Source: a virus. Taken from it: a stretch of DNA of 64,000 nt. Made by a program: the position numbers and the translations under genes. The stretch spans positions 21,450 to 85,449 of IMG/VR virus record IMGVR_UViG_3300043395_003277. One strand, 5' to 3'. Below are positions 7,483 through 14,560 of the stretch, one piece after another. How positions within the stretch are numbered: the first letter of the stretch is position 1; the number at the start of each line of letters is the position of its first letter. A model generated the notes under the pieces. It was not told the DNA's origin and searched no databases. It was given only the letters and a program-made list of their open reading frames with translations.

Positions 7483-7762
7483 CAAACACACGCACTGGTG
7501 TTACTGGCGTCACCTCATGCTGCGTCCACCCATCCGGCAGCTCACCGATGTAATTGACGTGCCAGCCCGGCAGCAGCGTGGGCGGGGTGATGACTTCGCC
7601 AGTGTCGGGGTCGTAGACGCCGCCTTCGTAAATGAGACCGATCACATCCAGCGCGTGCGTGTGACTGGCGACGATGGGGTTACCGTCAGCATCCAGCAGC
7701 CCAGCAGCATCCAGAGCAGCCGTGCCGGTTGGCTCGTCGGGGAAGCGTAGGTATCGGGTCAT
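7475..7762 (-). CDS. Tail-fibre-associated protein (95 aa)
   Basis: MTRYLRFPDEPTGTAALDAA begins at an ATG that overlaps the stop of the HNH gene (ATGA). The motifs DPDTGEVITPPTLLPGWHVN and ELPDGWTQHEVTPVTP, ending in RVFA, occur in small proteins encoded directly after fibre genes in cyanobacterial phages, as I recall. Codons are clearly GC-richer than the plus-strand neighbours. An assembly chaperone or a fibre tip protein are both possible. The overlap implies this gene originally followed the fibre gene directly. Confidence 0.62.
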   Translation of the reverse strand: MTRYLRFPDEPTGTAALDAAGLLDADGNPIVASHTHALDVIGLIYEGGVYDPDTGEVITPPTLLPGWHVNYIGELPDGWTQHEVTPVTPVRVFAT

Positions 7763-8421
7763 TGGGTCAGGGTCTGAAGCGTGCTGTTGCTGAGGCGCTG
7801 GGGCCGACCAAGAAGAACTTCTTCGTCGGACCAACCACGCCTGATCCGTTTGTAAACTTGGGCATCTGTAAGGCCAAGTTCTGTTATCCAGTCGGCAGCT
7901 ACCTGAGTCCTGCCGTTTAGCGTAAGCAGTTTGGTGTTTGACTTATTGCGGCTTTGCTCTGCGTAAGAAGCCCACCTGCAGTTGTCAGGGCTGTATCCCT
8001 TGCTGTTGTCAGCTCTTTCCAAAGTCAATCCATCTGGCGCCTCACCCATATCAGCCACAAAGCCCTCAAAGGTTTGCCATGTTTTACACACGTTGATTCC
8101 AGCGCCTCCGTAACGCGAGTACATGGGGCAAGTTGGATTGCTTGTTCTTTGGATCATGTTTTTCCAGATCCGCATAGTCCGTGTTGGCTTGCGGCCTACG
8201 TAGCCCCCGTGCTTGGTCGCTGTCTCTGCTGCGCGTTCGGCGCGCAAGCAGCCACAGGAGCGTGTTTTGCCATTTCTCAAGAGTTGGCCAATGACCACCG
8301 TTGACTGCCCGCATTCACATCGGCACAGCCATCGAGTCTTGCCATTAGAAAAGGAATCACGCTCCAAGACGGTCAACCGTCCAAAGACTTGGCCCTGCAT
8401 ATCGGCTAAAGGCTTTCCCAT
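7759..8421 (-). CDS. HNH/GIY-like homing endonuclease with a captured fibre C-terminus
   Basis: The N-terminal zinc motif (WLCRCECGQ... SCGCLRAE) and the central MIQRT... YGGAGINVCKTWQTFEGF, then LERADNSKGYSPDNCRWASY, are the signature of a widespread phage HNH homing endonuclease family. A regulator-like end (AADWITELGLTDAQVYKRI, RGWSDEEVL) follows. The last 13 residues, QRLSNSTLQTLTQ, do not belong to that family. They closely match the end of the adjacent fibre protein, QRLPNSVLQTITQ (10 of 13 identical). The gene starts two bases after the fibre stop. Confidence 0.88.
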   Translation of the reverse strand: MGKPLADMQGQVFGRLTVLERDSFSNGKTRWLCRCECGQSTVVIGQLLRNGKTRSCGCLRAERAAETATKHGGYVGRKPTRTMRIWKNMIQRTSNPTCPMYSRYGGAGINVCKTWQTFEGFVADMGEAPDGLTLERADNSKGYSPDNCRWASYAEQSRNKSNTKLLTLNGRTQVAADWITELGLTDAQVYKRIRRGWSDEEVLLGRPQRLSNSTLQTLTQ

Positions 8422-8423
8422 GA

Positions 8424-10346
8424 TTACTGCGTGATCGTCTGCAAAACGCTATTGGGCAAGCGCTGTCCCCAATATACTAGGCGGCGGATGGTGCCAGAAA
8501 GGAACTCAGTGCCCCCTGTCGCGCCGCCAATGTTTGCCTGGTTGATACCAATAGGCATCGCACCACTGGTGTCTGATCCAGCCGTAGACGCACCTGTAGC
8601 CCATGACGCAAAGTCGTCAAGCTTGACAGCAGCTGCATATTTCCTAGTTGTTGTCCCAACAGCGGACCCGTTGCTACCAAATTGAGCAGTTGTTGCAGCG
8701 CCAGACCTGATTGTTAATTGATCGGCAGTTGTCGCTGATGTTATTGCACGGATGTTAAAACGATTATTAGTTGAACCATCTGTTAGGTCAATTGTTGTCC
8801 GACTGCTGGTATTCGTGGCGCTACCCGCTGGCAGCTGCGTCTCAGCAAACACCGTCCCCTCATCCTGCCGATACCAACTAGAAAAGTTAGTTCCGGTGAT
8901 ACTTGCCACGTCCGCACTGCGGGTGACCGTGGCGGTGGTGGTGGGGATGTAGCTGGTGGGGAAGGCACCGGCTTCTAACTGGGCGCCCCAGATGTACATG
9001 CCGCTGGTGCCGTCGCCGGTGTAAGAAATCGTTGAACCTGCCGAAACAATGTTTAAGTCGCAAAAAATGGCAGTGTTGGTCCCGCCAAGCGTCAAAGCGT
9101 AAGAACACCTGTACCAGCCGTCTCCGACATTTTGTATTGAAGCGACACCGCCAGTGGCGCCATTCAGGCCGGTGCTTGCGCTAAATATAGTGCCATTTGA
9201 CAAATTAAAAACGGCATTGCCTTGCCTGGAAAAACCAGGAGAGTCAACAATTCCAACATAGAATCTAGTGCGCTCTTTTGCTTTTACATACACCGACAGT
9301 GTATAAGCGTTGGTATTTACAGTGCCAGACACCGTTTGGTAAACTCTGTGCTGCCCTGTTGAGGTGTCTTCGGTTAAAAGATCAGCGGTAATAGATCCAT
9401 TTGGAGCGGCTATTGCATTAGCAGTTGAGCCACTGCCAAATGCAATTAGACCTGCCTTTATCCAACTCGCATTATCAAACTCCTCACTCCGCAGCATCAG
9501 GTTCGTCCTCTGCTCCTCCACCAGCAGCCCTAGGCTTTCGCCGGTTGTGGGGTTGTGGTCGAAGCGCGGGGCTGAGTTAATCGTGCTGGTGGTGGGGATG
9601 TATTCACCGACCGTGCTGGACTGCTCTAGTTGGGCGCCCCAGAGGTAAAAGTCGGTAGTCAGTGAGACGGAGCCAAAAGTATTGAGCCAGATTTGTGGTT
9701 GAACTAACGAAAAGGGAAGACTTGAAAAACTGCAGGAAGCCACAACTCGATACCAGCCCCCGCCAACATTTGCGATTGAGCCAGTTTGTCCAGATGCCGT
9801 TGTACCTTCGTTTGTAACGCTGACAGTGCCGTTACTAAGATTGGCGGAAACCCTTAAGCCGTTTGCGCTACCTTCTGTGAGGCGAACAACGACTGAGCTT
9901 TCAGTGCCTGCCTTGAGATAAATGGAAAACGTATAAGCGCCAGTCTGCGTTGCCGAAATGTTTCTTGTTAAAAACTTGTTAGCGGAGCCAGCGCTACCAG
10001 TTACTTGGTCTGCAGTAACAGCTCCCGTTGGCGCTGCAATTTGATTAGCCGTGACGGTCGCTGTATTTGCCGTAAATGCCGCAGCAGCATCTTCGCTGTT
10101 GGTAGCAAGGTTCGTCGTTGCCGTCTTGATCAGCCCGTCGCTGCCCACAAACGTGCCGCTGCTAGCGCGGGTGAACGTCACCAGGCTCTGCCCCGTAGTG
10201 GCGTCAACTAAACTTTTGTTTTCTGCAAAACGTAAATCTAAACTTGGAACTGCTTGTGCACTACGCCACAAAGCATTTTTTACCCAAGAAGGAGCTAACG
10301 CGCCGCCAGGTGTTACTCCGGTTCGAAACGCTGCAATGCCACGCAT
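8424..10346 (-). CDS. Tail fibre with two carbohydrate-binding-like repeats and a LamG-like tip
   Basis: The 640 residues contain two related jelly-roll-like domains (about 80-255 and 290-470). Each shows VTADQVT/SITADLLTE, AYTFSIYLKAG/AYTLSVYVKAK, GWYRVVAS/GWYRCSYA and WGAQLEQSSTVGEYIPTT/WGAQLEAGAFPTSYIPTT. The C-terminus (EGTVFAETQLP..., KYAAAVKLDDFA, RLVYWGQRLPNSVLQT) resembles a concanavalin-like lectin domain. This layout is typical of phage spike or fibre proteins binding host polysaccharide. The start overlaps the previous stop (TGATG). An HNH gene sits at its 3' end. Confidence 0.82.
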   Translation of the reverse strand: MRGIAAFRTGVTPGGALAPSWVKNALWRSAQAVPSLDLRFAENKSLVDATTGQSLVTFTRASSGTFVGSDGLIKTATTNLATNSEDAAAAFTANTATVTANQIAAPTGAVTADQVTGSAGSANKFLTRNISATQTGAYTFSIYLKAGTESSVVVRLTEGSANGLRVSANLSNGTVSVTNEGTTASGQTGSIANVGGGWYRVVASCSFSSLPFSLVQPQIWLNTFGSVSLTTDFYLWGAQLEQSSTVGEYIPTTSTINSAPRFDHNPTTGESLGLLVEEQRTNLMLRSEEFDNASWIKAGLIAFGSGSTANAIAAPNGSITADLLTEDTSTGQHRVYQTVSGTVNTNAYTLSVYVKAKERTRFYVGIVDSPGFSRQGNAVFNLSNGTIFSASTGLNGATGGVASIQNVGDGWYRCSYALTLGGTNTAIFCDLNIVSAGSTISYTGDGTSGMYIWGAQLEAGAFPTSYIPTTTATVTRSADVASITGTNFSSWYRQDEGTVFAETQLPAGSATNTSSRTTIDLTDGSTNNRFNIRAITSATTADQLTIRSGAATTAQFGSNGSAVGTTTRKYAAAVKLDDFASWATGASTAGSDTSGAMPIGINQANIGGATGGTEFLSGTIRRLVYWGQRLPNSVLQTITQ

Positions 10347-10936
10347 CAGAGACCAGCCTCAAGTGTATTGATACGAAGAGTAACAGTACTTGCGCTAACA
10401 GGTGTATAAGCCCCACGGGTTTCAATCTCTACAAATAAACTGGTACTTGCAGTGTTTAATTTAATTAGGCGTCCTGGATAATCAACTTGTGTATATAAAC
10501 TACTGCCAAAATCTTGTGGGGTTGGTAAATCAACGTATCCCATGTAAGCACTGCGCTCACCGCTTGCTAAATCAAACGGTGCATTGTCTGCAATTGCAGT
10601 AGGACTAGCATTATAAAAGTGAATGCGAAATGCTGCCATACCAGCGGGAACAGTGCTGTCACTAAACACAAGAGACAAGCTTTGTAAGAGCACAAAACCA
10701 GCGGTTGGCCCTGCGTTTGTTAACGTAATAATTGCACTGCCGCCTGTATCACCAACAACATCGCCAGCGGTATAAGCAGTTGTATTGCTAGGACGTGTGA
10801 TAGTTGCTGTAGTTCTATATGCTTTACCATCTACAGTAAGACTGCTATTGTTATCGCTTACGGTAACAGGTTGGCCGCTAACAGTGCTTACTTTAATGAC
10901 TTCGAATAACTGTGAATTCTCTTTTACTAAAGGCAT
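10346..10936 (-). CDS. Virion structural protein (196 aa)
   Basis: A beta-rich protein without charged clusters (FVLLQSLSLVFSDSTVPAG, FRIHFYNASPTAIADNAPFD). It is co-transcribed with the following fibre gene (one-base overlap). Residues 16-26 (KVSTVSGQPVTV) recur as VVSTVSGQPIEV in the divergent virion gene at 11,010, which suggests the two share a docking segment or origin. A fibre connector or collar protein is a reasonable guess. Confidence 0.68.
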   Translation of the reverse strand: MPLVKENSQLFEVIKVSTVSGQPVTVSDNNSSLTVDGKAYRTTATITRPSNTTAYTAGDVVGDTGGSAIITLTNAGPTAGFVLLQSLSLVFSDSTVPAGMAAFRIHFYNASPTAIADNAPFDLASGERSAYMGYVDLPTPQDFGSSLYTQVDYPGRLIKLNTASTSLFVEIETRGAYTPVSASTVTLRINTLEAGL

Positions 10937-11009
10937 GGCCTATCTCTGTTTTTTAAAATTCTAACAAAGGTTGTCGCAATTAAAATAAAAGAAATAGCCT
11001 TCTCTGGTC

Positions 11010-12347
11010 ATGGTTCTTATTAGGTATATCAACGATTACGGAGATGGCACCTCTGGTTATTTAGACTACGGTTCAGGTATTGTTGTTTCCACAGTAAGTG
11101 GACAACCAATCGAGGTTGTAACTCCGGCAACTGGTGTTGTTGCTGTTCAAGCTGGCGGTGTTGGCGCAGATGCTTTTGGGAGATTACGTTCTTCTACTCC
11201 GCTAACACTATTTGACTCAAGCCATCGTTACCGTGACAACGGTCTATGGGCAACAACCAGTGGTACTGGTGGCACAACATCTTTTAATGCAAACGCTGGA
11301 CTTGTAGATCTCAACGTAACTACAACTTCTGGGTCGGAAATTGTAAGAGAAACAACAAAAGTTTTTGCTTATCAGCCAGGTAAGTCCTTGTTGATAATGT
11401 CTACTTTTGTGATGAACGCAGCAAAAGAAAACTTACGTCAACGTATTGGCTATTACGGCGCAAACAACGGCATCTATTTAGAAAAGAACGGGACCGCTGC
11501 TCCAGCTTTTGTTGAACGTAGCTACGTAACAGGAACCGTAACAGAAACTAGTGTTTCTCAGTCAAGCTGGAACATCGATAAACTAGATGGCACTGGTAGA
11601 TCTGGATTAACACTTGATCTAACTAAAGCTCAAATCTTATTTATTGATGTTGAATGGTTGGGATTAGGCACGGTACGTGCCGGTTTTGTAATTGATGGAA
11701 AACTTATTCATTGCCATTCATTCCATCACGCAAATCTAATTACGTCTACATATATAACAACAGCGTCTTTACCTTTGCGTTATGAAATTAAAAACACAGG
11801 TACTACGGCAAGTAGCAGCACACTAAAACAAATTTGTTCAACCGTAATTTCTGAAGGTGGTTACGAGTTGCGTGGTAAACCGCAAGGAATTGGAACATCA
11901 ATTACATCTCCTTACAGTTTGACAACTGCTGGTACGTTATATCCGGTAATTTCGTTACGTCTTAAAGCTGCTTCTCTTGATGCTATTGCCATTCTTAATG
12001 CTATATCAATCATGGCCGCAGGAGGTACTGCTAACTACACATGGCAACTACTGGGAAACCCAACAACATCTGGTGGATCCTGGGTTAGTGCAGGAACCGA
12101 GTCTGCAATAGAATACAACTTGACAGGTACTTCTACCTCTGGTGGTAGTGTTCTTGCGCAAGGATATTTTGCCGCAACAAACCAGGCAACAAACTCTGTT
12201 GATGTTTTAAAAGAAGCTTTGTTTACGTTCCAGCTTGAACGGAATGGCTTAACTGCAACACCGTATGAACTCTCTTTGGTTGCATCTGCAAGTGCAAACA
12301 CATCTACATTGCATGCATCAATAAACTGGCAAGAAATTAGCCTTTGA
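11010..12347 (+). CDS. Virion structural protein (445 aa)
   Basis: A beta-rich Thr/Ser/Gly protein with the shared VVSTVSGQPIEV segment near residue 30, then FGRLRSSTPLTLFDSSHRY, a pattern recalled from large virion proteins of cyanophages and other tailed phages. No catalytic motif or membrane span. It is divergent from the fibre operon; a TAAAAT element lies at 10,981-10,986, 24 bases before the ATG. A capsid-surface or baseplate component is likely, but the exact place in the particle cannot be said. Confidence 0.72.
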   Translation: MVLIRYINDYGDGTSGYLDYGSGIVVSTVSGQPIEVVTPATGVVAVQAGGVGADAFGRLRSSTPLTLFDSSHRYRDNGLWATTSGTGGTTSFNANAGLVDLNVTTTSGSEIVRETTKVFAYQPGKSLLIMSTFVMNAAKENLRQRIGYYGANNGIYLEKNGTAAPAFVERSYVTGTVTETSVSQSSWNIDKLDGTGRSGLTLDLTKAQILFIDVEWLGLGTVRAGFVIDGKLIHCHSFHHANLITSTYITTASLPLRYEIKNTGTTASSSTLKQICSTVISEGGYELRGKPQGIGTSITSPYSLTTAGTLYPVISLRLKAASLDAIAILNAISIMAAGGTANYTWQLLGNPTTSGGSWVSAGTESAIEYNLTGTSTSGGSVLAQGYFAATNQATNSVDVLKEALFTFQLERNGLTATPYELSLVASASANTSTLHASINWQEISL

Positions 12348-12383
12348 TATTTTTTGTTAAACTAGAATTACTGACAAAAACTT

Positions 12384-12926
12384 ATGTATAGCTCCGCACC
12401 TCAAGCCATTCAGCAACCTGTTCTTGAAGCTGTTCCAGAGCCTCAGGCAAAGCCCAAAGCACCAGGTAAATCAAAGAACGGTGATGTCGGGTCCTTCATC
12501 CAGCAGTGCATCTCCCTCTGTGCTTACATCAAGGAACTTGAGACACAATCCCATCTCATTCACCTGAACTACGAGGGGGCGAACTTCCTCGGGGTGCATG
12601 CCTTCCTTCGAGATCAATACGAAGCACATCTGGAACAGTTCGATACGTTAGCTGAGTTTGTTCGCTCGATGGATTATCTCATGCCTCAGTGTAGCTGTGG
12701 CCTCAAGGATGCTGCCCCTCCCATTCAAGTGGTAACTTCTTATAAAGGAATTGAGATGCTTGGTGTGTACTACAAAAACCTTGAAGAACTGGGCATGAAA
12801 GCCAAGAAGCTGGAACCTCTTGCGGCCAAAGTGGGTGCAATTGATATCCAAAACTACATGGCTGATCTTGTTGGTCAGGCGTTTAAAGCAGCTTGGTTTG
12901 TTAAAGCTACATTAAGGAATGGGTGA
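12384..12926 (+). CDS. Dps-like ferritin protein
   Basis: After a Pro/Lys-rich N-terminal tail (about 30 residues) comes a four-helix-bundle pattern. The segment HLNYEGANFLGVHAFL aligns with the Dps signature HWNxxGxNFxxVH. The ferroxidase ligands H60 and H72 (12 apart) and D87 and E91 (DTLAE) are present; the E. coli Asp67 equivalent is Arg76. Dps proteins are dodecameric ferritins that oxidise iron and shield DNA. A CSC pair near 103-105 is unusual. A TAGAAT element lies 16 bases upstream of the ATG. The family call is by eye; iron-storage function in the phage is inferred. Confidence 0.72.
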   Translation: MYSSAPQAIQQPVLEAVPEPQAKPKAPGKSKNGDVGSFIQQCISLCAYIKELETQSHLIHLNYEGANFLGVHAFLRDQYEAHLEQFDTLAEFVRSMDYLMPQCSCGLKDAAPPIQVVTSYKGIEMLGVYYKNLEELGMKAKKLEPLAAKVGAIDIQNYMADLVGQAFKAAWFVKATLRNG

Positions 12927-13032
12927 AAAAACAATTGTAAGCCCTACTCCGGTACCTCCCCGGATTCTCTGCGTTACAAAGGCAGCGCTTCAATTTAAAG
13001 CTTGCAGGGCGTATCGGAGCGCTCAGATTTGA
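12919..13032 (+). CDS. Possible truncated small gene (37 aa)
   Basis: ATG 12919 overlaps the Dps-like stop by eight bases and encodes MGEKTIVSPTPVPPRILCVT and a basic end, stopping at 13,030-13,032 inside the antisense strand of the tRNA-Pro gene. The first residues look like a real coupled gene, and the end is set by the tRNA sequence. It may be a gene cut off when the tRNA/HNH module arrived. Confidence 0.35.
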   Translation: MGEKTIVSPTPVPPRILCVTKAALQFKACRAYRSAQI

Positions 13033-13089
13033 ACTGAGATTATTCCTGTCCCCAAAACAGGTGCCATGACCAAGTTAGGCGACGCTCCG
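13014..13089 (-). tRNA. tRNA-Pro (anticodon UGG)
   Basis: On the minus strand: acceptor CGGAGCG/CGCTCCG (7 perfect pairs), U8, D-arm GCCT...TGGC with A14 and G18G19, anticodon stem CCTGT/ACAGG with loop TTTGGGG (anticodon TGG, G37), a 6-base variable loop, T-arm CTCAG TTCAAAT CTGAG, and discriminator A73. CCA is not encoded. The length is 76 nt. It reads CCA proline codons. The 3' end of the HNH ORF (13,023-13,550) passes through most of this gene on the same strand. Confidence 0.93.
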
Positions 13090-13550
13090 AAACTGTTTAC
13101 GTACTTTAACACCTTTTCTTCAATTAAAGCGCGATGTCTTGAGTGCCAAATCCGATGGTGGTTTGGACATAAAGGTATTAAATTCAAAGGACTGTTATCT
13201 TTATTGTTTCCGTTTAAATGGTGCACCTCAATAATTAAATTAAAACCGCAAAGGCAACATTCTTTTTTGTGATATGCAAAACAAATTGTTCTGTAATTAT
13301 TGCCTTGATAATTTGGATTGCATGTGCCTTTTCTAAAAAAACTGTTGTAACAACTTGTGCTACATGTTTTTTGTTCAGGATGTTTTAAAACGCCGCACTT
13401 CGGGCAAGGCGTCCCAAAAGCTGGGTTTTGCGTGCAAGTTTTTAAATGACGAATAATAAAAGGTTTTTTAAATTCTTTTTTGCAAAAAATACAGCACACT
13501 AAAGGATCTTTGCGCCCTCGCAAAAGATTGTTTAAAGAATTTTTATGCAC
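13023..13550 (-). CDS. HNH endonuclease running into a tRNA gene
   Basis: It starts at GTG 13550. Three Cys/His groups are visible: CCIFC...HLKTC, CPKCGVLKHPEQKTCSTSC, and the HNH core CCLCGFNLIIEVHHLNGNNKD followed by LCPNHHRIWH. The nuclease domain ends near KYVNS. The last 22 residues (GASPNLVMAPVLGTGIISVQ and I) are the in-frame translation of the tRNA-Pro gene, and the stop lies in its T-arm. A co-transcript could therefore give either mature tRNA or a full mRNA. HNH genes beside tRNAs are usually mobile. Confidence 0.85.
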   Translation of the reverse strand: MHKNSLNNLLRGRKDPLVCCIFCKKEFKKPFIIRHLKTCTQNPAFGTPCPKCGVLKHPEQKTCSTSCYNSFFRKGTCNPNYQGNNYRTICFAYHKKECCLCGFNLIIEVHHLNGNNKDNSPLNLIPLCPNHHRIWHSRHRALIEEKVLKYVNSFGASPNLVMAPVLGTGIISVQI

Positions 13551-13675
13551 TCATATTAAAGTCTTTTAAAAGCTTAGCAATAAATATAAACCGGGGCGAG
13601 GATATCCGCCGACGATAATCTACGATGCGGCCTAGGGGATCCTTCGTTTAATACAACATTCCTTGTTGTACCCCA

Positions 13676-13745
13676 GGGGTTGAGCTGGACTCGAACCAGC
13701 TACTGAATGTGTTATCCACGTGCCTTTCCCTTTGGCTTCCAACCC
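13676..13745 (-). other. tRNA-like element with a perfect T-arm
   Basis: The minus strand carries GCTGG TTCGAGT CCAGC, a textbook T-arm with the G53-C61 pair, at 13,684-13,700. It is flanked by GGGTTGG (13,739-13,745) and TCAACCC (13,677-13,683), which pair as a 7-bp acceptor with one wobble. A GCC...GGC hairpin takes the D-arm place, but the 20 bases where an anticodon arm should be do not pair. It is either a decayed tRNA, a tRNA-like domain of a larger RNA, or a host-tRNA-derived attachment site. Confidence 0.45.
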
Positions 13746-13867
13746 ATTGGGCCTCCTTCCAGGCTATCTGCCTGACGAGTAACCCCAGCCTTCGCGCTTG
13801 CCGAATGGGTCCCCGGCGCATCAGCGGCCAACTGAGCCCGATCAAAAGAGAGCGGGAACATAAACAT
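13712..13867 (-). CDS. Possible small GC-rich gene (51 aa)
   Basis: It begins at ATG 13867 (MFMFPLSFDRAQLAADAPG) just after the TATAAT-containing spacer behind the 13,875 terminator, and ends in a basic Gly-rich segment (GGPMGWKPKGKARG) like those of other tiny basic proteins here. GC content is well above its surroundings. It overlaps the tRNA-like element, so one of the two readings may be wrong. Confidence 0.35.
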   Translation of the reverse strand: MFMFPLSFDRAQLAADAPGTHSASAKAGVTRQADSLEGGPMGWKPKGKARG

Positions 13868-13874
13868 TATACAT

Positions 13875-13902
13875 AAAAAATCCCGGTTTCTCAGGCCGGG
13901 AT
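13875..13902 (-). terminator. Intrinsic terminator
   Basis: On the minus strand ATCCCGG, a 9-base loop, CCGGGAT, then TTTTTT. The stem is perfect. It stops leftward transcripts from the 14,000-15,700 gene cluster before they reach the tRNA/HNH module, which then has its own TATAAT directly downstream. Confidence 0.85.
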
Positions 13903-13917
13903 CTGTCTTCCTTACCG

Positions 13918-13979
13918 CTGACGCGAGCACTTCAATAAACGAAGTGTCAGGGAGTTCGACTATTTCCCTGGAGCGTTAG
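13918..13979 (-). ncRNA. Predicted three-way-junction RNA upstream of a terminator
   Basis: Three helices close on each other: CTGACGC/GCGTTAG (7 pairs, one wobble), GCACTTC/GAAGTGT with a 7-base loop AATAAAC, and CAGGGA/TCCCTG with an 11-base loop, written on the plus strand. Two-base GA linkers join the helices. On the minus strand it lies about 15 bases before the intrinsic terminator. An alternative pairing GAGCACT/AGTGCTC would break two of the helices. It may be a regulatory leader, attenuator or 3' end structure; it matches no RNA class I know. Confidence 0.4.
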
Positions 13980-13996
13980 TGCTCAGGAATACAATA

Positions 13997-14167
13997 TCAT
14001 TTTTTCTTTGCTTTTTTGGCAGTCCTTGCGGATTCTTTAAAAGCCTTGGCGGTTGGTGCACCTTTTTCACCAGGTTTACGCATTTTTTCTCCGCTGCCAG
14101 CGGCAATGCGCTCACGTTTGGCATTGATATTAGCGTATAAACCAGGCTTAGATTCCTTCTTTGCCAT
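13997..14167 (-). CDS. Small basic protein (56 aa)
   Basis: MAKKESKPGLYANINAKRER, then GSGEKMRKPGEKGAPTAKAF and a Lys-rich tail. I recall close relatives of this short basic protein in many cyanophages and other tailed phages, mostly near structural genes; no function is known. It overlaps the upstream gene by 20 bases. Its high Lys content suggests nucleic-acid contact. Confidence 0.72.
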   Translation of the reverse strand: MAKKESKPGLYANINAKRERIAAGSGEKMRKPGEKGAPTAKAFKESARTAKKAKKK

Positions 14168-14354
14168 TGTTTTGTTTGCGTTCTTCTAATAGTTTAAGAT
14201 ACTTACATGGTTTTGCAGACTTAGCCCAATCTCTGGGAGGGTTTGGCATGATCCTTTCCAGCTCCCAGAAATAACGCTCTAGTCTTTCGGCTTCGCTGGG
14301 AAGTTTAAACTTCTTTTCCTTGCGTTGCTTTGCCAAACTTTTGCATAATCTCAT
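14148..14354 (-). CDS. Small basic hypothetical protein (68 aa)
   Basis: A highly charged helical protein (LAKQRKEKKFKLPSEAERLE, RYFWELERIMPNPPRDWAKS). It overlaps the end of the upstream gene by 50 bases in another frame and the downstream gene by 20 bases. The start could be internal. Function unknown. Confidence 0.5.
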   Translation of the reverse strand: MRLCKSLAKQRKEKKFKLPSEAERLERYFWELERIMPNPPRDWAKSAKPCKYLKLLEERKQNNGKEGI

Positions 14355-14550
14355 CCATGCACTCTAGAGACTCCAGGCGCATCAAGATGTCTGTGATGGT
14401 GGAGATCGTGATTGGATGTTCAGCCCGCGCTGCAAACGCCAGGGCATCACGCAAATTAGCACTTGCTTGATCAATGGCATCTTTGACTTGATTAGATAAA
14501 GACATCTGGGATTGTTTGGGTGCTTTAAGTATAAAAGAAAGTGTTTCCAT
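14305..14550 (-). CDS. Helical hypothetical protein (81 aa)
   Basis: From ATG 14550 (METLSFILKAPKQSQM) or ATG 14505 (MSLSNQVKDAIDQ). The body is helical (DAIDQASANLRDALAFAARA, ITISTITDILMRLESLECMD). A 12-bp perfect inverted repeat (14,561-14,605) lies immediately upstream, which may regulate it. No family recognised. Confidence 0.55.
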   Translation of the reverse strand: METLSFILKAPKQSQMSLSNQVKDAIDQASANLRDALAFAARAEHPITISTITDILMRLESLECMDEIMQKFGKATQGKEV

Positions 14551-14560
14551 GGCGACTATC

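Noticed and set aside
8431-10438. Plus-strand frames opposite the left fibre
   Set aside because: They are antisense shadows without starts or motifs, broken into short pieces.
13918-13979. Hammerhead ribozyme or plus-strand tRNA
   Set aside because: The junction lacks CUGAUGA and GAAA, and the TTCGA loop does not have a proper 5-bp T-stem or a D-arm.
13560-13990. Second group I intron near the tRNA-like element
   Set aside because: TAGTC-like bases occur, but no R/S pair, P4 or P6 could be assembled in the right order.
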